Assembly (NCBI GenBank): GCA_024434115.1
Contig: QMIT01000004.1
Span: forward strand, 403,073-467,072
Direction of reading: 5' to 3'
DNA: 64,000 nucleotides
Source: Chloroflexota bacterium
Lineage (GTDB): Bacteria > Chloroflexota > Anaerolineae > Aggregatilineales > J027
Made by a program: the position numbers and the translations under genes. A model generated the notes under the pieces. The model made no database searches. It was not told where the DNA came from and worked only from the letters and a program-made list of their open reading frames with translations. Positions 9,609 to 17,740 of this stretch are shown here, in pieces (the stretch's first letter is position 1; every line of letters begins with the position of its first letter).

Positions 9609-9637
9609 ACTATAGTGAAAATCTCTGCGTCTGTCAA
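9609..9637 (-). promoter_or_regulatory. sigma70-type promoter of mutS2
   Basis: On the minus strand, TTGACA (9632-9637), a 17-nt spacer and TATAGT (9609-9614), directed at mutS2 whose ATG lies at 9532. The 164-bp gap between mutS2 and the ABC-F gene holds nothing else recognised. Confidence 0.75.
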
Positions 9638-9696
9638 TCACCACTTGGCCTATTTAAGACCATTTACCCAACCTGCGCACATTTTTGCTTAACTTC

Positions 9697-11421
9697 TCAT
9701 GCGGCGACTCCGTCTCGCATTTCCATATAGGCGTGGTAGTTCCCCTTAAAGACACGCATATGCCCATCTTCCAACGACCAGATTTGTGTCGCCAAGCGGT
9801 CTACCAGATAGCGGTCATGTGTGACCAACAGGATTGTGCCGTCAAAACTTTCCAGCACTTCTTGGAGTGCTTCCTGTGCAGCGATGTCCAAATGATTCGT
9901 TGGCTCGTCCAACAGCAGCAAATTTGCACCGTCCAAAGCCAAGAGTGCCATCGCAAGTTTAGCGCGTTCGCCACCGCTTAACATCCCCACTTTTTTAAAC
10001 ACATCTTCGTTGCGAAACAAGAATTTCGCCAAGTGATTCCGCGCTTCACTGGTTCGCATGAACTTATGGTTGATGAGTTCATCTATGACGGTGCTATCGG
10101 GATTCAGGCTGTCATGGGCCTGCGCGAAATAACCGATTTTCAGGCTTGCCCCAAACTCGATATGTCCTTCTAACGGAGACAACTGCCCCATCAAGGTTCG
10201 CAGTAGGGTCGTTTTGCCTGTGCCGTTCCCACCGATAATCGCGGCACATTCGCGGCGCAGCAGCACCAAATCATCGCTGGTAAACAAGGGGCGTTCCGGA
10301 TACCCCACCAACAAATCACGGGTACGCACCACAATATCTCCACTGCGATGGGTCGTCGTCAGGCGCATGGTCAATTTGGGTAAACGCGGCGTCGGTTTGC
10401 GGATTGCTTTGATGGCTTGCTCGGCTTCTATCACCGTAAAAGGACGTACCCCGCCAATACCCAACTCTGACCACTGGGTACTTGCCAAAAAATTAACAAG
10501 ACCGACTTCTTGAATCGCCACTAGATCACGACTCAGCCGACGCAGCCGCCCTACTGCCATGCCGTTGGTCGAAGCACGGACGATATTGCGCTTGATATAG
10601 TCCATTTCTTTGGCAAGGCGCTCCATCTCCTGCTCATACATCTTCTCGGCATATTCGATGCGGGCCTGTCGCTGCTGGGCATAGGCACTGTAATTACCCC
10701 GATAGACCTCAATCCCGACCCGGCTCATTTCCCAAATGGTCGAAACGACCCGATCCAGAAAATAGCGGTCATGGCTAACAATGAGCAATGCTCCCTGCCA
10801 CATCCGCAAGCGTCCTTCCAACCATTCGACGGCTTCCACATCCAAATGATTGGTCGGCTCGTCCAAAATGAGCAAATCGGGCTGCTCCAACAAGAGGCGA
10901 GCTAACAATGCGCGGGTTTTTTGTCCGCCGCTGAGATGGGCCAATGATGTTTTATGGAGGCTGTCATCAAAACCCAGTCCATGCAACGTCTGCTCAATCC
11001 GCAGTTCATAATCATAGCCACCAGCATGTTCAAATTCGGCTTGCAACCGTCCATATTTATCCAGCAGTTCTTCGGAATAATCCTCGGCCATGCGCTCCTC
11101 AAGATCGCGTAACCTTGATTCCATCGCCCGCAGCTCGTCAAACACGGTCAACATTTCTGAATAGACCGTATTATCGTGACCCGCGAAGGCTTGCATGGCC
11201 TCTTGATGCAAATAGCCAATCCGCAGTCCACTGATCGTATGCACATGACCAGTAGAGGGCGGTGTTAGGCCATTGAGGATAAAGAGTAATGATGTTTTGC
11301 CAACTCCATTTGGGCCAACCAAGCCGATTTTGGCATTGGCTGGAATCGAAATATGGATACCACTAAAAATGGTGGTCGCGCCGAAGCTGAGGCTAAGATC
11401 ATGTGCAGATAAGATGGACAT
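9697..11421 (-). CDS. ABC-F family ATPase (ribosome-associated or resistance type)
   Basis: 574 aa with two ABC domains and no TM segments. The first Walker A is GPNGVGKTS, with signature LSGGQKTRALLA and LLILDEPTNHLD. A charged interdomain linker (~235-310) follows, and then the second domain has GGNGTGKTT, LSGGERAKLAMA and LLLLDEPTNHLD. This is the ABC-F plan. These proteins act at the ribosomal E site as translation factors or antibiotic-protection proteins. The C-terminus is short, unlike Uup. The gene has a long, hairpin-rich 5' region (11422-11865), which is common for regulated ABC-F resistance genes, but no attenuator was demonstrated. Confidence 0.9.
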   Translation of the reverse strand: MSILSAHDLSLSFGATTIFSGIHISIPANAKIGLVGPNGVGKTSLLFILNGLTPPSTGHVHTISGLRIGYLHQEAMQAFAGHDNTVYSEMLTVFDELRAMESRLRDLEERMAEDYSEELLDKYGRLQAEFEHAGGYDYELRIEQTLHGLGFDDSLHKTSLAHLSGGQKTRALLARLLLEQPDLLILDEPTNHLDVEAVEWLEGRLRMWQGALLIVSHDRYFLDRVVSTIWEMSRVGIEVYRGNYSAYAQQRQARIEYAEKMYEQEMERLAKEMDYIKRNIVRASTNGMAVGRLRRLSRDLVAIQEVGLVNFLASTQWSELGIGGVRPFTVIEAEQAIKAIRKPTPRLPKLTMRLTTTHRSGDIVVRTRDLLVGYPERPLFTSDDLVLLRRECAAIIGGNGTGKTTLLRTLMGQLSPLEGHIEFGASLKIGYFAQAHDSLNPDSTVIDELINHKFMRTSEARNHLAKFLFRNEDVFKKVGMLSGGERAKLAMALLALDGANLLLLDEPTNHLDIAAQEALQEVLESFDGTILLVTHDRYLVDRLATQIWSLEDGHMRVFKGNYHAYMEMRDGVAA

Positions 11422-11865
11422 TGCAGGATACCCCTTGTAAACATAATGGCAACACTAAAAAAGCCGATGCCGACAGTTTTGTTGCCAAAGGGGTGCAGCG
11501 CACACCATTTAGGTGTGGGGGTGTATGGGAGATAGAGAACACAAAACACATGCAGCACGATGTCAGCAACAAAAAGTCAGCCCAAACTGGGTGGGTTGGG
11601 TTCACTTACCTTGCGACATCGGGTGACACGGGCTTTGTCCTTTCCTATTGAGGGCAATAGTCTGGGGAGGTGATATAACCCCGCCATGACACCCCCATTG
11701 TAGAAGATATTGACGGTGGTTGTCAATCATTTTGATTTTTTTAGAGGTCAGAATAGGTCGAAGGTCGGAGGTTTTTCCTACCCCCCAAACTTCGGTGTCT
11801 ATCGTTGAGAAGTGCATTTCACTATACTATGAGAAGAATATGGACAGAGAAAAGGATTTGACCCT
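11422..11865. other. 444-bp intergenic region between divergent ABC-F and TIR-like genes
   Basis: No credible coding frame. Visible hairpins include CACACC/GGTGTG (11501-11517), a long-range CGATGTC/GACATCG pair (11558-11564 with 11615-11621), CTATTG/CAATAG (11645-11660) and ATTGAC/GTCAAT (11709-11727), the last followed by a T-rich run on the plus strand. A TATACT box at 11823-11828 may serve the TIR-like gene. Confidence 0.6.
11550..11742 (+). ncRNA. Candidate structured RNA ending in a terminator-like hairpin
   Basis: A closing stem (11558-11564 with 11615-11621) encloses a G/C-rich inner arm. Further hairpins at 11645-11660 and around 11665-11685 lead to ATTGAC/GTCAAT (11709-11727) and a T-rich tail. 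No protein gene on this strand ends here, so the terminator has no known client. On the minus strand the same DNA would be the ABC-F leader. It does not match SRP RNA, tmRNA, RNase P or a riboswitch that I know. Confidence 0.22.
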
Positions 11866-13719
11866 GTGGCCTATATCTATGTTTGTGCTGCTCCCGGTGA
11901 CCAATTACCTGCTGAACATTTGGCGGGTCAACTGCGGCAGATGCAGCATTCCGTCTTTCTGAGTGGGCAGCCGCCAGTAGCATGGCAAGAAATGCAGCGC
12001 CAAATCGCCGCCTGTCAGATGATGATGGTGATCATGAGTCCCGAAGAAGTAGCGACAGGCTATTGTCAGCCGCAAATCGGCGAAGCAACCCGATTGAATA
12101 AACCTATTCAGTCCGTTATCATGCGTCCAGTCGCCCAACTGCCCATGATGTCCAATCAACTTCCACCGATTGATATGACACAGGGCCTTACCCCCCCTGC
12201 GGTAGCTGCATTGCAAACGGTGACCAGCCGGATTAGCCGTGCCCCTGCCCCACCCCAGAAATCGGGTCGGAATATGGTGGTAGTGGCAGTGATGGCAGGC
12301 ATTGGCGGACTATTCCTGCTGATTGTCTGCATCGTCGCAGCCCTCCTATTGATGGGAGGCGATGATAATAAAGAAAACAGCAATGGCGGCGATCAGGTTG
12401 CTGGTGATTTGACCGGACTGACCATCGCCAACAACGTCGAGACCAGTCAAGATCAGCAAACATGGCAAGCGGCCCCCAACCGATTTGTGTTAGCGGAGGG
12501 AGATTCCATCCGCACCGATGCTACCGGACAAGCGTTATTGACTTTTTTTACCGGAGATGAAACTGAGGTTGCTCCCAATACAGAACTAACAATTGAGGTC
12601 ATGCAGGGTGAAGCCGAGGGCGATAATCAAATTCAACTGAACGTGCTAGTGGGTCAAGTCACCAACCGTATTGATCGAACACTCAATGCCAATTCGCGTC
12701 ATGAAGTGAAAACTCCCTCTGCCGATGCCGCCGTGCGAGGAACGGTTTATACGGTCAAGGTTGAACCCGTCACAGGTCGCTCAACCTTTAGCGTGGAAGA
12801 GGGTGTCGTGGCCGTCACCGCACAGGGCCAAACCCAACTCGCCCAAGCCGGATTTGAAATCGTCGTCGAGCCGGGTCAGCCGCCCTCACCGCCGCGCCAA
12901 CTGCCGACCCCCACCCTCTCGTTTACACCATCCCCGACGGCTGCTACGGCCACCTCAACTGTAACGGCCAGGCCAACTACCCAGCGACCTGTCGTCGTGC
13001 CAACCACTGCGCCCGTCTCCACCGTTGGCGTGACGCCCCTGCTCACCATTACAGGGCCGGGAATCAACGCCACCTTTAATGCTGGTGATGTCATTGCTGT
13101 CACCGGAAATGTACAAGGGGTTGCGTCGGGTCAGAATATTTTGGTGGAATTACTGCTGACCACCAGTGCTAGTGCGATTGCCTCAAACAATGCCGTTGTC
13201 CAGACCAATGACATTGCGGCGCTTACCCGTTGGCAAACCACGCTGACCATACCCGCCAATCTGGGCAGCGGCACACTGCGTATTCGAGCGTCCTATGCCC
13301 AAGCAGGACTGGCACAGGGCATTTCGGTTCAGGTGGTCGGGGCGGTCATTCCTACCCCCACTATTGCGCCAACGTTCACCTCAATCCCCAGCCCGACATC
13401 GGCAGCAGCCTTTATTCGGATTGCCTCGCCCAAGAGTAACGAAATCATCTCTCCCGGCAGCTTTACCTTAGTCGGTGAAGCAGGGGGTATCTTCGAAAAC
13501 AGCTTCACCCTGCAAATTTTTGTGAATGGGCAGGTGGTCGCGCAATATCCAGTCACCTTTAGCACACAGGAAGTGGGTGGGAGTGGTCGCTTTTCAGTGA
13601 GCATTGATAAAGTGCCTGTTCAACCCGGCACGCAAGCCCAATTGTATGCAGTGGCGTTCTCACCTCGTGATGGCTCGATTTTGACGGAGACCTCACTCAT
13701 TCCGGTGACGTTTAGGTAG
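11866..13719 (+). CDS. TIR-like / TM / FecR / Ig-like fusion protein
   Basis: 617 aa. Residues 1-110 resemble a TIR domain: a YIYVCAAPGD first strand, FLSGQPPVAW, and MMMVIMSPEE leading to Y66-C67-Q-P-Q70, the position of the canonical WCxxE. A TM helix follows (~137-165). A FecR-like domain (~190-325) has NTELTI and AVRGTVYTV, then a Pro/Thr linker (~330-385) and two Ig-like domains (~390-490 and ~515-615; the second is Gmad2-like). The topology implies a cytoplasmic TIR and an extracytoplasmic FecR/Ig part. The start is GTG at 11866 with AAAGGA upstream; the ATG at 11840 is out of frame. The catalytic Glu appears replaced by Gln, so NADase activity is doubtful. Confidence 0.75.
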   Translation: MAYIYVCAAPGDQLPAEHLAGQLRQMQHSVFLSGQPPVAWQEMQRQIAACQMMMVIMSPEEVATGYCQPQIGEATRLNKPIQSVIMRPVAQLPMMSNQLPPIDMTQGLTPPAVAALQTVTSRISRAPAPPQKSGRNMVVVAVMAGIGGLFLLIVCIVAALLLMGGDDNKENSNGGDQVAGDLTGLTIANNVETSQDQQTWQAAPNRFVLAEGDSIRTDATGQALLTFFTGDETEVAPNTELTIEVMQGEAEGDNQIQLNVLVGQVTNRIDRTLNANSRHEVKTPSADAAVRGTVYTVKVEPVTGRSTFSVEEGVVAVTAQGQTQLAQAGFEIVVEPGQPPSPPRQLPTPTLSFTPSPTAATATSTVTARPTTQRPVVVPTTAPVSTVGVTPLLTITGPGINATFNAGDVIAVTGNVQGVASGQNILVELLLTTSASAIASNNAVVQTNDIAALTRWQTTLTIPANLGSGTLRIRASYAQAGLAQGISVQVVGAVIPTPTIAPTFTSIPSPTSAAAFIRIASPKSNEIISPGSFTLVGEAGGIFENSFTLQIFVNGQVVAQYPVTFSTQEVGGSGRFSVSIDKVPVQPGTQAQLYAVAFSPRDGSILTETSLIPVTFR

Positions 13720-13728
13720 GAGACACTA

Positions 13729-13758
13729 TTGCGCGAAAGGGTTTGATTTTTATAGAAT
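13729..13758 (+). promoter_or_regulatory. Promoter for the cNMP-binding kinase, possibly leaderless
   Basis: TTGCGC (13729-13734), 18-nt spacer, TAGAAT (13753-13758). Initiation about 7 nt downstream would fall on the GTG at 13765, giving a leaderless message, consistent with the absence of a Shine-Dalgarno sequence. Confidence 0.45.
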
Positions 13759-13764
13759 CGAGAT

Positions 13765-15048
13765 GTGATCTGTGCGGAATTTCGCCGCCACACTATGATG
13801 GATGTGTGCATGGACTCAATTTCTCTACTACACCAAGCATTTCCGGAGATGTCACGTGAAGCCGTGCATCAACTGAATCTCCTCGCGCGGGTTAAATCCT
13901 ATCCCGAAGGGGTCGTTTTGTGCGCTGAGGGGGCTTATGAAAACACTTTCTACCTTATCATGGATGGCGAGGTAGAAATTCTGAAGCAGTTTGATGCGGC
14001 AGGTGGCGAAAGATTCATCCGCCATCTCAACACGGGCGAGTTTTTTGGCGAGATGTCCATTATTGTTGATGGCCCACGCACAGCGACTGTCCGCACCACC
14101 CAACCAACAACAGTTCTTGAAATTGACCGTGATTCGATTATGAGAATGCTCCGTACTAGTCCCGAGATGGCCTTGTCTATGGTACGGACGACGATTGACC
14201 GCCTGCGCATGAATGACCGTTTGCAAATTGAGGAAATGCACCGGGCCTATGAAGCTTTGCAGCGTCTGGATCGAGCCAAACTTGATTTTATTCAGGTCGC
14301 CGCACACGAACTACGCACCCCCATCACCATTATTCGGGGCTATCGGGACGTGCTTTCATCCCACCCTGTCGTGAAAAAAGATACAGACTTGTTGCGTATC
14401 ATCAATGGCATGGGCGAAGGCACCGAGCGCATGTTTGAAATCGTCAATAGCATGTTGGATGTCAGCAAGATTGACAACCAAACCCTACAAGTCGCCTTTG
14501 TGCCCGTTTTGCCACGTATGGTTTTTTCCGAAACCCTGCATACCTTCGAAAAAGCCTGTGCCCAACGCAGCATCACCATTCGTCAACATCACCAAAAATC
14601 TCCCACGGTGCCTTTTATTCATGGTGATCCGGTGCTGTTGAATAAAGTGTTCTACCAACTTCTATCCAATGCCATCAAATATTCACCGGACGGCTCGGTG
14701 ATTGATGTCATCACCCGTGAGGCAATGGACGCCGAATTAGGCCATTGTTTTGAAATCATCGTCGCCGATCATGGCATTGGTATCGCCGCTGAACAGATGC
14801 CATTCATCTTTGAAAAATTCTATCAAGGCGGAAATGTCAGCCTGCATTCTTCCAGTAAAACTGCCTTTCGCGGCGGGGGTCCCGGTTTGGGATTAGCGAT
14901 CTCTAAAGGCATTATCGAGGCGCATGGTGGCAAAATTGAGGCTGACAGCCCCGGTCGAGACGAAAAGTTGTGTCCGGGAACGACTTTCCGCGTGCTTTTA
15001 CCTGTCGGAAAACCCGAAGAATCGCTCAAATCGCCAAATGGCGGGTAA
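13765..15048 (+). CDS. Cyclic-nucleotide-binding-domain sensor histidine kinase
   Basis: 427 aa, no TM segment. A cNMP-binding/CRP-like domain (~25-140) contains the phosphate-binding-cassette-like GEFFGEMSIIVDGPRTATV. A short helix leads to a HisKA domain with AAHELRTP (His181), then a HATPase_c domain with N, G1 (DHGIGI) and G2 (GPGLGLAISKG) motifs. It is a soluble kinase probably gated by a cyclic nucleotide or similar ligand. The start may be the GTG at 13765 (leaderless) or the ATG at 13795. No response regulator adjoins it. The next gene encodes a secreted protein with its own promoter. Confidence 0.9.
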   Translation: MICAEFRRHTMMDVCMDSISLLHQAFPEMSREAVHQLNLLARVKSYPEGVVLCAEGAYENTFYLIMDGEVEILKQFDAAGGERFIRHLNTGEFFGEMSIIVDGPRTATVRTTQPTTVLEIDRDSIMRMLRTSPEMALSMVRTTIDRLRMNDRLQIEEMHRAYEALQRLDRAKLDFIQVAAHELRTPITIIRGYRDVLSSHPVVKKDTDLLRIINGMGEGTERMFEIVNSMLDVSKIDNQTLQVAFVPVLPRMVFSETLHTFEKACAQRSITIRQHHQKSPTVPFIHGDPVLLNKVFYQLLSNAIKYSPDGSVIDVITREAMDAELGHCFEIIVADHGIGIAAEQMPFIFEKFYQGGNVSLHSSSKTAFRGGGPGLGLAISKGIIEAHGGKIEADSPGRDEKLCPGTTFRVLLPVGKPEESLKSPNGG

Positions 15049-15090
15049 ATTTTCGCGGTTGTTGTGTTAAAATGTACAATTGCGCCTTAA

Positions 15091-15119
15091 CCCCAGTCAC
15101 ATTGCATAATGTAAACTGG
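15091..15119. other. Perfect interrupted hairpin upstream of the CopC-like gene
   Basis: CCCAGT/ACTGGG (15091-15096, 15114-15119) enclosing ACATT-GCAT-AATGT (15098-15111). It lies between the kinase stop and the next promoter. No T-run follows, so it may be a weak terminator or an operator-like palindrome. Confidence 0.45.
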
Positions 15120-15123
15120 GCGC

Positions 15124-15151
15124 TTGTCAATTGATGTCCCCACGCTACAAT
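15124..15151 (+). promoter_or_regulatory. sigma70-type promoter for the CopC-like secreted protein
   Basis: TTGTCA (15124-15129), 16-nt spacer, TACAAT (15146-15151), 43 nt ahead of the GTG start. Confidence 0.65.
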
Positions 15152-15194
15152 AACGTAGCTAAAAATTTAAACCGAACCGAACGGAGGAACTTCT

Positions 15195-16595
15195 GTGCGT
15201 AAGTTTGTCTTTTCATTATTCTTAATTTTGGTCTATGCCCTGAACTTTGCAGGATTGAACATTAAATCCGCTGCGGCACAGGACAGCTTGGAACTCGTGT
15301 GCAGTGCCCCCGCCGACGGAGCCGAGTTGGATTATCTGCCTGAAACCGTTGTGCTCCGCTTCAGCGCCGACCTTGCCGAGGGCACAGCCGTATTCGTGGC
15401 CGATGAAGCAACCAGCGCCCGTGTAGATGTCAGTGGCAGCCTCGTCGTCGAAGGTGCTATTGCAACGGTGGGTGTTGATGCCTCCAGCGATCCTGATAGC
15501 GAAGGTGGCGACGCTGACACGGCTTACCTCGAAGCTGGCAAGGCCTATGAAGTATTCGTCGTCACCAAAGTGGATGGCAAAGCGACCCGCTTCACCGTGA
15601 CGTTCAGCATTGCCGAAAGTGCCACCGAAGTCCAACCAATGGCGATGAACGACTGCGAAGATGGTGACGTGAATGGCGACGGCGTGGATGATAACGCGGC
15701 CCTGATGCCAACAGCCGAACCCACCGAAGAAGCGACTGCTGAGGCTACTGAGGAATCCACCGAAGAGCCGACTGCTGAGGTGACAGAAGAGGCCACTGTC
15801 GAACCTACCGAAGAAGCGACTGCTGAGGCTACCGAGGAGGCTACTGCCGAACCGACTGAGGAAGCCACCGCTGAGGCTACTGCCGAACCGACTGAGGAAG
15901 CCACCGCTGAGGCTACCGAAGAAGCCACCGAAGAGCCAACTGAAGTTGCTACCGAAGAAGCTACGGTTGAGGCCACTGAAGAGGCCACCGCCGAACCTAC
16001 CGAAGAAGCGACTGCTGAGGCTACCGAGGAGGCTACCGCCGAACCGACTGAGGAAGCGACTGAAGTTGCCACTGAAGAAGCTACCCCTGAATCCACATTG
16101 GGCGAACCTCAACCTTATACGGCTGGTACCGTCAATTTCACCGTCAGCGCCCCGGCTGGTTATACCGTAAAGACTGATGAAAACTTCTTTGTGCTGCCGG
16201 TTGTGGTTGCTGCCGCCGACGAAGCAACGGTTGATGCCTACCTTGCTAACCCAGACGCCGTTCAGGGATTTGCGGTAATCTTCACGACCTTCACCAGCGC
16301 CGATCTCACCAGCTTTGGTTTAGCGGCGGAGGCTACACCTGCTGACATCATTGCCGCGCTCGTTCGTGCCGACTCGACCCCCAGTGAACCCGTCGAAGCA
16401 ACGGTTGCGGGTGCGCCAGCCTTAAAAGTGGATTTCACCAACGCCACCTCTGGCAAGAGCGGAACGTTCTATCTGGTATCATTTGAAGGTGGCAATTACC
16501 TGTTGATTCAAGGGAGTGCCACAACCGCCGACTGGCCCAATTACACTGCAACCTTTGAAGAAATGGTGGCCGCCATCGCCGTCGCTGCTGAATAA
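15195..16595 (+). CDS. Secreted protein: CopC-like domain, Thr/Glu/Ala repeat, C-terminal globular domain
   Basis: 466 aa. A signal peptide (~1-28, ending SAAAQ) is followed by a CopC-like beta domain (~30-145: [19 protein letters not shown]). The N-terminal copper-binding His of CopC is missing. Residues ~172-300 are a low-complexity [15 protein letters not shown] repeat, and a C-terminal alpha/beta domain (~305-466) may be PsbP/DUF1795-like. GTG start with GGAGG at 7 nt. The repeat is likely an extended acidic spacer holding the C-domain away from the cell surface. Function unknown. Confidence 0.75.
   Translation: MRKFVFSLFLILVYALNFAGLNIKSAAAQDSLELVCSAPADGAELDYLPETVVLRFSADLAEGTAVFVADEATSARVDVSGSLVVEGAIATVGVDASSDPDSEGGDADTAYLEAGKAYEVFVVTKVDGKATRFTVTFSIAESATEVQPMAMNDCEDGDVNGDGVDDNAALMPTAEPTEEATAEATEESTEEPTAEVTEEATVEPTEEATAEATEEATAEPTEEATAEATAEPTEEATAEATEEATEEPTEVATEEATVEATEEATAEPTEEATAEATEEATAEPTEEATEVATEEATPESTLGEPQPYTAGTVNFTVSAPAGYTVKTDENFFVLPVVVAAADEATVDAYLANPDAVQGFAVIFTTFTSADLTSFGLAAEATPADIIAALVRADSTPSEPVEATVAGAPALKVDFTNATSGKSGTFYLVSFEGGNYLLIQGSATTADWPNYTATFEEMVAAIAVAAE
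15708..16095 (+). repeat. In-frame degenerate minisatellite encoding Thr/Glu/Ala repeats
   Basis: Imperfect tandem copies built from gaagcgactgctgaggct-like and gaaccgactgaggaagcc-like units encode alternating EATAEAT and EPTEEAT. Long open frames on the minus strand here are artefacts of the repeat. Confidence 0.85.
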
Positions 16596-16616
16596 AAATT
16601 CAATCTAAAACTCACC

Positions 16617-16648
16617 AAACCGCTTGGAGATTCTCTAGGCGGTTTTTT
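16617..16648 (+). terminator. Rho-independent terminator
   Basis: A 13-bp stem with two G-U wobbles: AAACCGCTTGGAG (16617-16629), loop ATT, CTCTAGGCGGTTT (16633-16645), then a T-run. It lies 22 nt after the CopC-like gene. Confidence 0.9.
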
Positions 16649-16711
16649 GTTTCTTCATCATCGTATTTTGATGACTTTTTACCTTTTTCCCCAATCACCC
16701 TACTAATTTTG

Positions 16712-16739
16712 TTGCGGCCCATCTAAAAATTAGTACAAT
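16712..16739 (+). promoter_or_regulatory. Promoter for the cytochrome pair
   Basis: TTGCGG (16712-16717), 16-nt spacer, TACAAT (16734-16739), 30 nt before the ATG of the monoheme protein. Confidence 0.5.
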
Positions 16740-16768
16740 CATACTTATCTTGTGGAAATCAACGGTGA

Positions 16769-17740
16769 ATGATGCTCAAGCGCCAATATCTTGGATACAT
16801 GATTTTGGGGCTGGGGCTGATTCTTCTCATCATTGTCTTGTTATCGCCGCAAACGGAATCAGCCAACAGTCAGGGCACTCTACATTCAGATGAATGGGTA
16901 AAACCGTTTGCTCTGTCTGTAATGTGTGGTGACGAAGACTGTCCACTTAATTTCCCGGCCAAGATTCCACCCTCCACAGATTTTTCTCCTAAAATGAGTT
17001 TCGCTGGTGAGTTTGATTGTATCAAGTGTCATGGTGATGGCATTACGACGGACATCAATTTCCTCGTATCGCCCCAAGAAATGACCCACCAGTTACAAGT
17101 CCGCTTCCTCGCAATTAGCAAGCGCGTTTTTGCCTTACAGCCTTCCCAAGACAGTAGCCAATACCAAACCCTGATGGATGGTTATATGCAGATCCATCAG
17201 CAACACATATTGGAGCATCCTATTTCCGATCCGGTGGAGGTTGGTAACGCGCTGCGTCTTCTGACGACAGTCGAGAATCTGGTCAGTAAGGTCGAGAATC
17301 CAAGCTACTGGTCCGAAATCCAAGCCTTGCCGCTTAATGGAATTCATGATGTTGCCCCTCCTCTTAAACACGATAAAAAATGTGGACTAGAGGGGGTCTG
17401 TCAGCAGTTCATTCAAAGTATCAAATCACCTGCTTCATCTCCAGAGAAGCATGTTAGTGACACGCCCATTATGCCCATTGAAATCAGATGGTCTGTTTCG
17501 CGGCGTGGCCCTCCTGCCTTCTCTACATTAATATCATCTACTACAAGGAGACTGCAACCATTGATCTATGGGCGGTCTTCTTTTGTTTTAGCACGATCCG
17601 TCATTATCCCCATATGTAGTTTTTCTCAATATTCGAGCCTACCAAAGGAGCAGCCTATCGAGCGAACAGTAGTAAAGGTAGTCAGTGATTTAGAATTACA
17701 TGTCACTACATCGAAACATCTGGAGAAAAGTTTACGATGA
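16769..17740 (+). CDS. Membrane-anchored monoheme cytochrome c-like protein
   Basis: 323 aa. An N-terminal TM/signal anchor (~8-27) is followed by one heme motif, C84-I-K-C-H88, and a mostly helical middle. Cys pairs lie near residues 52-57 (CGDEDC) and 205-210 (CGLEGVC). The last ~95 residues (from about 17455) are Arg/Ser-rich and look unlike a folded domain. The alternative frame there encodes hydrophobic stretches (GLFRGVALLPSL and YINIIYYKE), so an in-gene frameshift is possible. The stop overlaps the decaheme start as ATGA (17737-17740), which supports the frame as read. Likely an extracytoplasmic electron-transfer partner of the next gene. Confidence 0.6.
   Translation: MMLKRQYLGYMILGLGLILLIIVLLSPQTESANSQGTLHSDEWVKPFALSVMCGDEDCPLNFPAKIPPSTDFSPKMSFAGEFDCIKCHGDGITTDINFLVSPQEMTHQLQVRFLAISKRVFALQPSQDSSQYQTLMDGYMQIHQQHILEHPISDPVEVGNALRLLTTVENLVSKVENPSYWSEIQALPLNGIHDVAPPLKHDKKCGLEGVCQQFIQSIKSPASSPEKHVSDTPIMPIEIRWSVSRRGPPAFSTLISSTTRRLQPLIYGRSSFVLARSVIIPICSFSQYSSLPKEQPIERTVVKVVSDLELHVTTSKHLEKSLR

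Noticed and set aside
11422..11865. SRP RNA, tmRNA or RNase P RNA
   Set aside because: None of their conserved core sequences was found on either strand.
15222..16112. Long minus-strand frames opposite the Thr/Glu/Ala repeat
   Set aside because: They mirror the repeat (Gly/Phe/Ser- or Ser/Val/Ala-rich translations) and have no start signals; the plus-strand gene has signal peptide, GGAGG and domains.
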